Positions 1 to 7,743 of a stretch of DNA of 15,499 nt are shown in pieces. The stretch lies in assembly GCA_004294465.1 (NCBI GenBank), contig REAV01000088.1:1-15499 (forward strand). The letters are read 5' to 3'. Under the pieces are notes generated by a model. The model was given only the letters and a program-made list of their open reading frames with translations. It did no database searches and was not told the DNA's origin. A program made the position numbers and the translations under genes. Within the stretch, counting starts at the first letter, position 1, and every line of letters begins with the position of its first letter. The stretch comes from Sphingobacteriia bacterium. Lineage in GTDB: Bacteria; Bacteroidota; Bacteroidia; Chitinophagales; Chitinophagaceae.

Positions 1-215
1 CCGTTCCAGAGATAATATCCGCAGCAGAGGCCCCGGAACAGCTCCATATCTTGTTCCTGATAAGAAACGCTCCCATGAGGTTCGCGTTTGCGCCACCCGA
101 CGCAGGGATCCCTGCGGCCATCATGCTGAGATAGGCGATCGAAATGACTCCACGGGTAATATTTAAAACTGCTGGTTTGCCCCAGCTAATAGTAAAGGTT
201 TGAATTTGAAATTTA
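1..215. other. GC-rich foreign segment abutting truncated smc
   Basis: Bases 1-160 are about 56% GC by hand count (32/60 and 38/60 in the first two lines), clearly above the AT-rich DNA that follows; bases 161-215 are AT-rich again. Smc should continue leftwards here, but the smc frame meets TGA stops at 207-209 and 201-203, and no Smc-like peptide appears in any plus frame. A minus-strand frame is open from 244 to base 1 (about 80 codons) and reads a plausible hydrophobic peptide with pieces such as SIAYLSMMAAGIPASGG. It has no convincing start; the only ATGs are at 119-124. The two longer plus-strand frames are also open for over 100 bases, so openness alone is weak evidence of coding. I do not recognise the peptide. 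The segment may be inserted DNA, a rearrangement, or an assembly chimera at a contig end. Confidence 0.6.
101..116. repeat. 16-bp perfect palindrome in the foreign segment
   Basis: CGCAGGGATCCCTGCG is identical to its own reverse complement and has GGATCC at its centre (106-111). It lies inside the GC-rich segment. On the open minus-strand frame it would encode part of a GIPASG stretch, so it may be incidental coding sequence. No T-tract follows on either side, so it is not a terminator. Confidence 0.5.
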
Positions 216-2249
216 TTGAAGAGTTTGATTGATTCAATGGAAGGCTATCCGGAAAGCATCAAATTTTTGCATCAAAACAAAGAATGGAATCATACAGCAC
301 CCATTCTTTCCGATATCATTTATGTAAAAGAAGAATTTAGGACTGCAGTAGAAAACGTCTTAGAGCCATACCTAAACTATTATGTTGTCAATAATTTAAG
401 CGAAGGATTGCAGGCAGTTCATTTATTAGACAATAATCAAAAAGGAAAAGCCAATTTCTTCTTATTAGATCAGTTTGCAGAGTTTAGACTGGATAGTCAT
501 CAACCCAATAATACGTTCAAAGCACTCGATGTTATTGAGGTAGATGATCAGTACCGAAAATTAGCTGAATATTTATTAGGCAATGTATATATCGCAGAGA
601 ACGAAGCTGTTTTGAGTAATAGCAATGGGGCGATTGTGCTTGAAAAAACAGGTAAATATGTTAAAGGAAAATACACTTTAACTGGAGGAAGCATCGGGCT
701 ATTTGAAGGAAAGAAAATTGGTCGTGCAAAGAATTTAGAAAAACTCCATGAGGAAATCATTGATCAAGAATCGGTGGTTAACTTGTTAAAGTCTGATATT
801 CAATTCAAGCACAACGAAGTCATTGCTTTCAGTGATCAATTGAAAGAAAATGCCATCAAGCAAACAGAACAGGAAATCAATCAGTTGACCAATCAGGTTT
901 TTGCTGCTAAAAACAGAATTGAGAACTTGCTTGCAGCTCAACAGAACGGAGAGCAAAGACTGGCTGATATCAATAATCGTTTGCAGGAAGAACAAGACAG
1001 TATTGCCGAAACCAGGGAACAATTGATTCAATTAAATGATCAATTAATTGCTACTTCCGAAGAAATGAAGAATGTAGAACAAGATTACCAGGCATCGGAA
1101 CAGGCATACCATTTTGCTTCAGGTCAATTTAATGAGACCAATCTTCAATTGACCCGTCAGCAGAGTAAGATCACTGCGTTGAAACAGGAATTGCTTTTCA
1201 AAGAAAATCAATTGAATGATTTGCATGATCAGATCAAATCCAATACAGCTCAATTGGCAGAAGCGGAAGCAGATATTGTAGAAGGAAATGAAGCATTGAA
1301 AGAAGTGGATTTATTGCTGGTAGAATTGTTGCGTTCAAAAGAAGAAGAAGAAATTAAGTTGAATGAAGCAGATCAGGCTTATTATAATTTCCGCAATGCA
1401 TTACAGGAAAAGGAAAGTGCGCTTCGTTTGAAAGTGAAGAGCAAGGAAATGATAGAACATTTGTTCAATGAAATCAAAGACAAGCTCAATGAATTGAAGT
1501 TGCAGTTGGCTGGAATGAAAGAAAGATTGAGCGTTGAGTTCAAGATAGAACTGGATGAAATCATCGATCAGGAAAGAACCACTGATACGCCATTGGAAGA
1601 ATTGCAAGCAGCTTCTGATAGAATGCGCAAGCGTTTGGAGAATATGGGTGAAGTTAACCCAACAGCCATTGAAGCGTATACCGAAATGAAGAAGCGCTAT
1701 GAATTTATTCTGGAACAAAAGAATGATCTGGTTACTGCTAAAGAAAGTTTATTGCAAACCATTTTAGAAGTAGAGGCAACTGCCAATCAGCAATTCTTAG
1801 AAACTTTCAATAAAGTAAGAGAAAACTTCCAGAAAGTATTCAAGGCATTGTTTACTGAAGAAGATACAGCAGATATGGTTTTGGTGAATCCGGAAAACCT
1901 GGCTGAAACAGGTATTGAGATTGTGGCCAAGCCCAAGGGTAAGCGACCATCATCTATTACTCAATTGAGTGGAGGAGAAAAAACCTTGACTGCAACTGCG
2001 CTTTTATTTGCCATCTACTTAATTAAGCCTGCCCCTTTCTGTATATTAGATGAGGTAGATGCTCCTTTGGATGATGCCAATGTGGGCAAGTTCACTCAGA
2101 TGATTAAAAAATTCAGTGATAATTCTCAATTCATCATTGTTACCCATAATAAGCAAACCATGGGAGCGGTAGATGTAATTTATGGGGTTACCATGCAGGA
2201 ACCAGGGGTGAGTAAGTTGGTACCAGTAGACTTTCGAAGTCTTAATTAA
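216..2249 (+). CDS. smc: Chromosome segregation ATPase Smc, 5'-truncated
   Basis: This is the hinge and C-terminal half of Smc, the cytoplasmic DNA-loop-extruding ATPase that works with ScpA and ScpB. The reading begins at the edge of the hinge (SMEGYPES at residues 7-14; hinge to about residue 150). It then has a long Glu/Gln/Asn-rich coiled coil (about 165-470) and the C-terminal head. Head motifs are complete: ABC signature LSGGEK at 584-589, Walker B FCILDE at 608-613 followed by VDAPLD, and switch histidine H644 in THNK. Bacterial Smc is usually about 1,170-1,190 residues; the first 500 or so, including Walker A and the first coil, are absent. The TTG at 216 is only the first possible start after in-frame stops and is unlikely to be the natural start. 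If the junction is real the gene cannot make a working Smc; if it is an assembly artefact this is simply a partial gene. Confidence 0.93.
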   Translation: MKSLIDSMEGYPESIKFLHQNKEWNHTAPILSDIIYVKEEFRTAVENVLEPYLNYYVVNNLSEGLQAVHLLDNNQKGKANFFLLDQFAEFRLDSHQPNNTFKALDVIEVDDQYRKLAEYLLGNVYIAENEAVLSNSNGAIVLEKTGKYVKGKYTLTGGSIGLFEGKKIGRAKNLEKLHEEIIDQESVVNLLKSDIQFKHNEVIAFSDQLKENAIKQTEQEINQLTNQVFAAKNRIENLLAAQQNGEQRLADINNRLQEEQDSIAETREQLIQLNDQLIATSEEMKNVEQDYQASEQAYHFASGQFNETNLQLTRQQSKITALKQELLFKENQLNDLHDQIKSNTAQLAEAEADIVEGNEALKEVDLLLVELLRSKEEEEIKLNEADQAYYNFRNALQEKESALRLKVKSKEMIEHLFNEIKDKLNELKLQLAGMKERLSVEFKIELDEIIDQERTTDTPLEELQAASDRMRKRLENMGEVNPTAIEAYTEMKKRYEFILEQKNDLVTAKESLLQTILEVEATANQQFLETFNKVRENFQKVFKALFTEEDTADMVLVNPENLAETGIEIVAKPKGKRPSSITQLSGGEKTLTATALLFAIYLIKPAPFCILDEVDAPLDDANVGKFTQMIKKFSDNSQFIIVTHNKQTMGAVDVIYGVTMQEPGVSKLVPVDFRSLN

Positions 2250-2269
2250 ATAATTATTGTTTTACCTTC

Positions 2270-2301
2270 GCGCCTCAAATGCATATTTGAGGCGCTTTTT
2301 T
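2270..2301 (+). terminator. Intrinsic terminator after smc
   Basis: A perfect 11-bp stem has arms GCGCCTCAAAT (2270-2280) and ATTTGAGGCGC (2285-2295), a four-base loop GCAT (2281-2284) and six T residues (2296-2301). It starts 21 bases after the smc stop codon. No A-tract lies on the left, so it should act on plus-strand transcription only. It ends 16 bases before the prfC start, so prfC needs its own promoter or read-through. Confidence 0.9.
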
Positions 2302-2317
2302 ATTAAAATCTTTCCAA

Positions 2318-3904
2318 TTGAAGTACGAAAAAGAAATCAATCGACGTAAGACCTTCGCTATTATCTCTCACCCAGATGCAGGTAAAACTACTTTAACGGA
2401 GAAACTCCTTTTGTTTGGAGGTGCTATTCAAGTGGCAGGTGCTGTAAAAAGCAATAAGATCAAGAAAGGGGCTACCAGTGATTTCATGGAAATTGAGCGC
2501 CAGCGTGGAATTTCGGTGGCTACTTCGGTAATGACATTTGAATATGCCAATACCTTGATCAATTTATTAGATACGCCAGGTCACAAAGATTTTGCAGAAG
2601 ATACCTATAGAACTCTTACGGCGGTTGATAGTGTGATATTAGTGATTGATAGTGTGAATGGAGTAGAGGCACAGACCAGAAGATTGATGGAAGTCTGCAG
2701 AATGCGCGATACGCCAGTAATTGTATTTATCAATAAAATGGATCGGGACGGAAAGAATCGATTTGATCTATTAGAAGAAATTGAAAAGGAATTGGGTATT
2801 TCGCTTCATCCTATGACATGGCCTATTAATAGTGGTAAAGAATTTAAAGGGGTCTATAATTTAGATGCAAAAAGCCTGCGTTTGTTTTTGGCAAGCACTA
2901 AAGCTACTGAAGAAGATACCGTTGCCATCAATGATTTAAATGATACTGTTTTAGATGAAAAAGTAGGAGAGAGAGATGCGGCTCAATTGAGAGAAGACAT
3001 TGAATTGATCGATGGAGTATATGGGGCATTGGATCCTGCAGATTATTTACAAGGGAAAATCGCTCCGGTGTTCTTTGGTTCGGCTGTAAACAATTTCGGG
3101 GTGAAAGAAATGTTGGATTCCTTTATTCGCATAGCACCTGTGCCTCGTTCCAGAGAAACCACTACCCGTACTGTAGAAGTGGGTGAAGATCGATTTAGCG
3201 GATTCATTTTTAAGATTCATGCCAATCTAGATCCTAAACATAGAGACCGAATTGCATTTATGAGGGTATGTAGTGGCCGATTCGAAAGGAATAAATATTT
3301 TCATCATGTACGCTTAGATAAAGACATGCGCTTTAGCAACCCCTATAGTTTTATGGCCAGATCTAAGGAAGTAGTGGAAGATGCATATGCCGGAGATGTG
3401 GTGGGGTTATTTGATACAGGAAACTTTAAAATTGGGGATACAATGACGGAAGGAGAGAATTTTTATTTCTCCGGAATACCTACATTTTCACCTGAAATTT
3501 TTAAAGAGTTAGTTAACAAAGATCCAATGAAAACCAAGCAGTTAGAAAAAGGCATTAGCCAGCTAACTGACGAGGGGGTTGCCCAACTTTTTACCCAGTT
3601 TGGGGGCAATAAAAAAATCATTGGTTGTGTAGGAGAACTACAGTTCGAAGTAATTCAATATAGATTATTACAGGAATATGGAGCAGCTTGTGAGTTTAGA
3701 ACATTGCCATTTTTCAAAGCCTGTTGGTTAACCAGTAAGGATCCCAAAAAATTGGAAGAGTTTCTTCGATTCAAGCAATCCAATGCGGCCTTGGATAAAG
3801 ACGAGCAACCTGTTTATTTAGCCCAGAGTGAATGGTTTCTCAATACAGAAATTACCAATAACCCCGACATTCAATTTCATTTTACCAGCGAAGTGCAGAA
3901 ATAA
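2318..3904 (+). CDS. prfC: Peptide chain release factor 3 (RF3)
   Basis: RF3 is the translational GTPase that uses GTP to remove RF1/RF2 from the ribosome after peptide release. The 528 residues match the family length (about 529 in E. coli). Visible G motifs are the P-loop HPDAGKTT at 18-25, the switch I region ending [10 protein letters not shown] at about 63-72, DTPGH at 85-89 and NKMD at 139-142. Domain 2 and the RF3 C-terminal domain ([12 protein letters not shown] and following) are present. The start is TTG at 2318. It is accepted because the N-terminus [19 protein letters not shown] begins at the expected distance from the P-loop and no ATG precedes it in frame. No Shine-Dalgarno is obvious. 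The gene lies directly behind the smc terminator, so a promoter must be very close or the terminator leaky. The 144 bases after it (3905-4048) hold no gene and no hairpin terminator that I can see. Confidence 0.96.
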   Translation: MKYEKEINRRKTFAIISHPDAGKTTLTEKLLLFGGAIQVAGAVKSNKIKKGATSDFMEIERQRGISVATSVMTFEYANTLINLLDTPGHKDFAEDTYRTLTAVDSVILVIDSVNGVEAQTRRLMEVCRMRDTPVIVFINKMDRDGKNRFDLLEEIEKELGISLHPMTWPINSGKEFKGVYNLDAKSLRLFLASTKATEEDTVAINDLNDTVLDEKVGERDAAQLREDIELIDGVYGALDPADYLQGKIAPVFFGSAVNNFGVKEMLDSFIRIAPVPRSRETTTRTVEVGEDRFSGFIFKIHANLDPKHRDRIAFMRVCSGRFERNKYFHHVRLDKDMRFSNPYSFMARSKEVVEDAYAGDVVGLFDTGNFKIGDTMTEGENFYFSGIPTFSPEIFKELVNKDPMKTKQLEKGISQLTDEGVAQLFTQFGGNKKIIGCVGELQFEVIQYRLLQEYGAACEFRTLPFFKACWLTSKDPKKLEEFLRFKQSNAALDKDEQPVYLAQSEWFLNTEITNNPDIQFHFTSEVQK

Positions 3905-4048
3905 TTTTCTAGAAACCGCCTTTAAATAGATTATAACATATTCCTAAAGAATTAACTTGCTATAGCGGAGCGGGAAGTTTGATATTGTACATACTTACCC
4001 GAATTTAAAATCGTTATAGCTTTACAAAACCAATTTTCCTATAGGGAT

Positions 4049-5662
4049 ATGCCTAATTCGCTTATTTTCAATCGTATTAACCCGCCACCATTAGACTATT
4101 TAATGTTGAATAAATTGGGTTTTGGTCCTAGCGAATGGGCTTTGGAAAGATTCAAGACCCTGGGTTTAAAAGGATATGTAGAAGAGCAGCTAAAGCCCGA
4201 TGATGCTGCCGATGATATCCTCAATAAAAAATTAAAAGAATGCTCTTATCCAATTGAATATGAGCAATTTAATGTCGATGGCTCAAAGAAAATTGTTAAG
4301 GAAAACAGGTACTATGATTTAATCAATGCGCCATTAGAAAGGCTATGGCCATTGAATCAAAATTCGGTGAATTACCAGGAAAAAATTTATCCAGCCAAGC
4401 AGGTATTTGGAGCGACGATAATCAGGGCAGTGTATAGTAAATGGCAATTAAGGGAATTGCTGGTAGATTTTTGGCATAACCATTTTAATGTATCAGTCAA
4501 TATAGACGATCGGGTGGCTGTTACATTTCCGATCTATGATAGGGAAGTAATCCGGAAAAATGCATTGGGCAATTTTCGCACCATGCTCGAAGGGGTAGCC
4601 AAAAGTGTGGCCATGCAATGCTATTTAGACAATGCAAGTAGCAAAGCCAGTCCGGCCAATGAAAACTATGCCAGGGAATTATTTGAATTGCATACGCTTG
4701 GAGCAGAACATTACCTCAATCATTTATACAATCGTTGGAGAGAAGTGCCAGGTGCTATAGAAGGAAAACCTACTGGCTATATTGACGAAGATGTGTATGA
4801 AGCTGCAAGGGCTTTCACTGGCTGGACCATTTCCGATGGAGCAGACGATTGGAAAGGCGGAAAATTTGCCAATACTGGTGAGTTCCATTACTTCGAGCAA
4901 TGGCATGATAATTATCAGAAAAGGGTATTGGGGGTGGAGTTTAATCCGAATCAACCTCCTATGAGTGATGGTAAAAAAGTATTGGATATTTTGTCTAGTC
5001 ACCCAGGCACTGCAAAATATATCTGTAGAAAATTATGTACAAGAATCATTTCCGATAAACCCAGCGAAGAAATAATAGAATTAGCTGCAAGGGAATGGAT
5101 GCTTTCAGTCAATAAGCCCGATCAGATTGCAAGGGTAGTCAGTATAATTGCATTATCGGAAGAGTGCAGATTAACCTGGGGCGATAAAATTAAAAGACCA
5201 TTGGAATTGGCTATATCTTCTTTTAGGGCCGTTAATGCAGATGTAACGCCTAATGACAATTTATTGTGGGTGCTATTGCAAATGGGGCAACAGCCTTTTG
5301 CTTGGCCTACTCCAACTGGTTACCCAGATCAATCTACTTATTGGATCAATGCAGAAATGTTATTGCGCAGATGGAATTTTCCAATCAATTTAATGAATTA
5401 TTACTGGCATAATTATGCCAAAGCCGATGCGTCTAGTCAAGTGCCTGATCAATTAAAAACTTGTAAAGAAGTAACCGCTTTTTGGTTAAAGAAAATATTG
5501 GGTTATATACCAGAAGGAGATACCCTGCAAAATTTAAGTGTGTATTTAGCGGATGGAGGAAAGCCGGAAAGAGAAATGTATGGAAAAGGTAATTTACGAA
5601 ATGAAAAAATAAGTTGGTTGGTAAGTGCAATTTTGCTTTTACCCGATTTTCAGGTGAGATAA
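4049..5662 (+). CDS. DUF1800 family protein
   Basis: The 537-residue protein belongs to DUF1800 (PF08811), a widespread family of unknown biochemical function usually encoded next to a DUF1501 protein. Family hallmarks are visible in order: LNKLGFGPS near 20-28 (the usual RAGFGP-type opening), FWHNHFNV at 141-148, NENYARELFELHTLG at 204-218, a RAFTGW-like segment, and WPTPTGYPD starting at 419 followed by LLRRWNFP. The conserved His/Asn/Glu cluster looks like a catalytic or metal site, but that is inference. No signal peptide or membrane helix is evident, unlike its neighbour. The start is ATG 4049 with only a weak AGGG two bases upstream. The stop lies one base before the DUF1501 start, so the two are almost certainly co-transcribed and perhaps translationally coupled. 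Confidence 0.92.
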   Translation: MPNSLIFNRINPPPLDYLMLNKLGFGPSEWALERFKTLGLKGYVEEQLKPDDAADDILNKKLKECSYPIEYEQFNVDGSKKIVKENRYYDLINAPLERLWPLNQNSVNYQEKIYPAKQVFGATIIRAVYSKWQLRELLVDFWHNHFNVSVNIDDRVAVTFPIYDREVIRKNALGNFRTMLEGVAKSVAMQCYLDNASSKASPANENYARELFELHTLGAEHYLNHLYNRWREVPGAIEGKPTGYIDEDVYEAARAFTGWTISDGADDWKGGKFANTGEFHYFEQWHDNYQKRVLGVEFNPNQPPMSDGKKVLDILSSHPGTAKYICRKLCTRIISDKPSEEIIELAAREWMLSVNKPDQIARVVSIIALSEECRLTWGDKIKRPLELAISSFRAVNADVTPNDNLLWVLLQMGQQPFAWPTPTGYPDQSTYWINAEMLLRRWNFPINLMNYYWHNYAKADASSQVPDQLKTCKEVTAFWLKKILGYIPEGDTLQNLSVYLADGGKPEREMYGKGNLRNEKISWLVSAILLLPDFQVR

Positions 5663-5663
5663 T

Positions 5664-6902
5664 ATGCAGAGAAGAGATTTTATACAACAATGCAGTTCGG
5701 CAACAGCCGCTATGATGCTTACAGGCATCTCAGGCATTTCTATGCGACCTTCTTTTATGCCCAATAACGAAATTTTTGTGTTGGTTTTTTTGAGAGGAGG
5801 ATGCGATGGACTTCAGTTAATTGCGCCTGTGAATGACCCGAATTATTTTGCAGATCGAGAGCCGGCTTTAAGGGTTACAGAGAGCGGAGAAAATGGAGGA
5901 ATCAAATTAAAAAACGGTTTAGGTGATGTAGATTTTAGATTGCATGCAGCTGCAACGCATCTCAAAGAATTATATGATTCCGATCAATTAGCAATTATAC
6001 ATTCTTGTGGATTGACCAATGGAACAAGAAGTCATTTTGATGCTCAAGACATGATTGAGAAAGGAATTCAATCAAAAAAGAATATTACAGAGGGTTGGTT
6101 AGCCAGGTATTTAAATTCAATTTCCGATAAATCTAATTTTAGTGCAATTGCTGCAGGCTCCAGTATGCCGTTGTCTTTATGGGGAAGCCCTACGGCTGTT
6201 TCTATAAATGGCATCAATGATTTTGCATTACAGGCAGATGGAAATTTTAATAATTTAATTCGTAAATCGTATAACGATCAATCACAATTAGGTAAAACGG
6301 CTTTGCAAACATTTTATACCATTGATATGTTGCAGAAAAAAATTCCTCGCCGCGGAAATGGAGAAGCCATTCCTTATAAGCCAGATGGCTCAGCCAATTA
6401 TAAGGAAGATGATTTTGGGAAGAGCATGAAAAACCTGGCTCAGTTAATTAAGCTCGATGTTGGTATACATGTATCTACTGTAGATTTTGGAGGATGGGAT
6501 ACACATGAATACCAGGCTTATCGTTTCCCAGATCTGGTAAAAAGTCTGAGTCAAAATCTGCATGCATTTTACAATGATGTAAATAAATACCATAACCGAG
6601 TTACCGTTTTAGTAATGAGTGAATTTGGTAGAAGGGTAAAATCGAATAAGAGCAATGGTACCGATCATGGATTTGGAAATGCTATGCTTGCATTGGGCGG
6701 AAATGTAAAGGGTGGAAAAATGTATGGCAACTGGAAGGGCTTGAAAACAGAGAATCTGGACAATGGGGTAGACCTTGCAGTAACCACCGATTACAGAGCC
6801 ATCTTACACGAAATATTAACGAAGCGCATGAATGTTACAGATAATATGAAGTATATACTTCCTTTTTATACTCCTGCCACATCAATCAATTTCTTAGGAT
6901 AA
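5664..6902 (+). CDS. DUF1501 family protein, Tat-type N-terminus
   Basis: The 412-residue protein belongs to DUF1501 (PF07394), a family related to sulfatase/alkaline-phosphatase-fold hydrolases with no settled substrate. It opens with a twin arginine (QRRDFIQQ, residues 2-9) and a weakly hydrophobic Ala/Met/Gly stretch to about residue 26, as in Tat-exported DUF1501 proteins. Core motifs are LRGGCDGL at 43-50, DFGGWDTH at 274-281, MSEFGRR at 318-324 and TDHGFGNAM from 333. The Asp and His residues in these motifs fit a metal site, by analogy with the superfamily. No clear AxA cleavage site is seen, so the N-terminus may stay as an anchor. It begins one base after the DUF1800 stop. The pair is a recurrent neighbourhood in Bacteroidota, Planctomycetes and Proteobacteria. 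Confidence 0.92.
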   Translation: MQRRDFIQQCSSATAAMMLTGISGISMRPSFMPNNEIFVLVFLRGGCDGLQLIAPVNDPNYFADREPALRVTESGENGGIKLKNGLGDVDFRLHAAATHLKELYDSDQLAIIHSCGLTNGTRSHFDAQDMIEKGIQSKKNITEGWLARYLNSISDKSNFSAIAAGSSMPLSLWGSPTAVSINGINDFALQADGNFNNLIRKSYNDQSQLGKTALQTFYTIDMLQKKIPRRGNGEAIPYKPDGSANYKEDDFGKSMKNLAQLIKLDVGIHVSTVDFGGWDTHEYQAYRFPDLVKSLSQNLHAFYNDVNKYHNRVTVLVMSEFGRRVKSNKSNGTDHGFGNAMLALGGNVKGGKMYGNWKGLKTENLDNGVDLAVTTDYRAILHEILTKRMNVTDNMKYILPFYTPATSINFLG

Positions 6903-6924
6903 TCATTTTTTCATTTTGTATAGT

Positions 6925-7740
6925 ATGAAATTGACGAGAAGAAAATTTATTAAAAGAGGAGCTGGCCTTGCAACAGGACTTATTTTGATAGATGCGTTTT
7001 GGGCTGAACAATTTTTTGTAGAAACCAATGAATTTTATCTAGGTGCAGCAAAACCTGATTTGAATAATATAAAGGTTGTACAGATTTCCGATTTACATAT
7101 TCAATCAGTGGGTTATGTGCTCGAACAGCTTGCCATCAAAGTGAATCAATTAACACCAGACCTAATTGTTTTTACAGGAGATTCGATTGATCGTGCAGAA
7201 AAAATGCCTGTATTAGAAAGCTTTTTAGCTTTATTGGAACAGTCCATTCCTAAAGCAGCTATAGTAGGGAATTGGGAGTATTGGTCCAATGTTAATTTTG
7301 TTGAACTCAGTCAATTGTATAAAAAGTACAATTGTACTTTACTGATTAATCAATCACAACAATATACCCTGAAAGGAAAAACCTTTTGTATAACAGGAGT
7401 AGATGATCTTATTGGTGGTAAGCCCGATATTCAAGTGGCATTATTGACCTATGCAAAAACCGATCACCATATCATATTAAATCATTGCCCAGCATTTACC
7501 GATCAAATTATTCAACAACTCGATTCGCGCATTCAACCAGACCTGATCTTGTCTGGTCATACACATGGAGGCCAGGTGAATATATTTGGTTTTCGGCCAT
7601 ATATGCCCAATGGTAGTGGAGTATATACAAAAGGCTGGTATAAAACAGCCATTCCAATGTATGTCTCCAAAGGAATTGGAACGAGTATTATGCCTGTTCG
7701 TTTTGGATCGAGGTCAGAGATTGCCATATTTAATTTTTAA
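6925..7740 (+). CDS. YkuE-like metallophosphoesterase, Tat signal
   Basis: The 271-residue calcineurin-like phosphoesterase has the metal-site motifs SDLHI (D56, H58), FTGDSID (D86), GNWE (N116), ILNHCP (H187) and GHTHGGQ (H212, H214). The order and GHTHGGQ ending resemble the YkuE group, whose B. subtilis member is exported by Tat. The N-terminus LTRRKFIKRGAG (3-14) followed by a hydrophobic run (about 13-27) is a good Tat signal, so action outside the cytoplasmic membrane is likely. The usual GNH motif has Trp at 117 in place of His, so catalysis may differ from textbook members. The start is placed at ATG 6925 rather than the in-frame TTG at 6916, because the ATG puts the twin arginine at residues 5-6. 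It lies 22 bases after DUF1501. The substrate is unknown; phosphodiester or lipid phosphate is possible. Confidence 0.9.
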   Translation: MKLTRRKFIKRGAGLATGLILIDAFWAEQFFVETNEFYLGAAKPDLNNIKVVQISDLHIQSVGYVLEQLAIKVNQLTPDLIVFTGDSIDRAEKMPVLESFLALLEQSIPKAAIVGNWEYWSNVNFVELSQLYKKYNCTLLINQSQQYTLKGKTFCITGVDDLIGGKPDIQVALLTYAKTDHHIILNHCPAFTDQIIQQLDSRIQPDLILSGHTHGGQVNIFGFRPYMPNGSGVYTKGWYKTAIPMYVSKGIGTSIMPVRFGSRSEIAIFNF

Positions 7741-7743
7741 TTG

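Noticed and set aside
1401..1718. Minus-strand open frame of about 105 codons inside smc
   Set aside because: It lies opposite the smc coiled coil; its Phe/Leu/Ser-rich composition is what the antisense of Glu/Lys/Gln-rich coding produces, and it has no family features.
3906..3915. Palindrome TTTCTAGAAA just after prfC as a terminator
   Set aside because: It is a short AT-rich 10-mer with no loop and no T-tract; too weak to end transcription.
3985..4024. Possible promoter for the DUF1800 cluster: TTG at 3985-3987 and TAGCTTTA at 4017-4024
   Set aside because: The spacing of 29 bases is too long and the -7 lacks the final G. The cluster needs a promoter here, but I cannot place it.
4724..5002. 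Minus-strand open frame inside the DUF1800 gene
   Set aside because: Fully covered by a well-supported gene with conserved motifs on the other strand; the peptide shows no recognisable features.
6916..6924. TTG at 6916 as the start of the phosphoesterase
   Set aside because: The ATG at 6925 gives a standard Tat signal position and is three codons downstream; the TTG adds only a three-residue extension without support.
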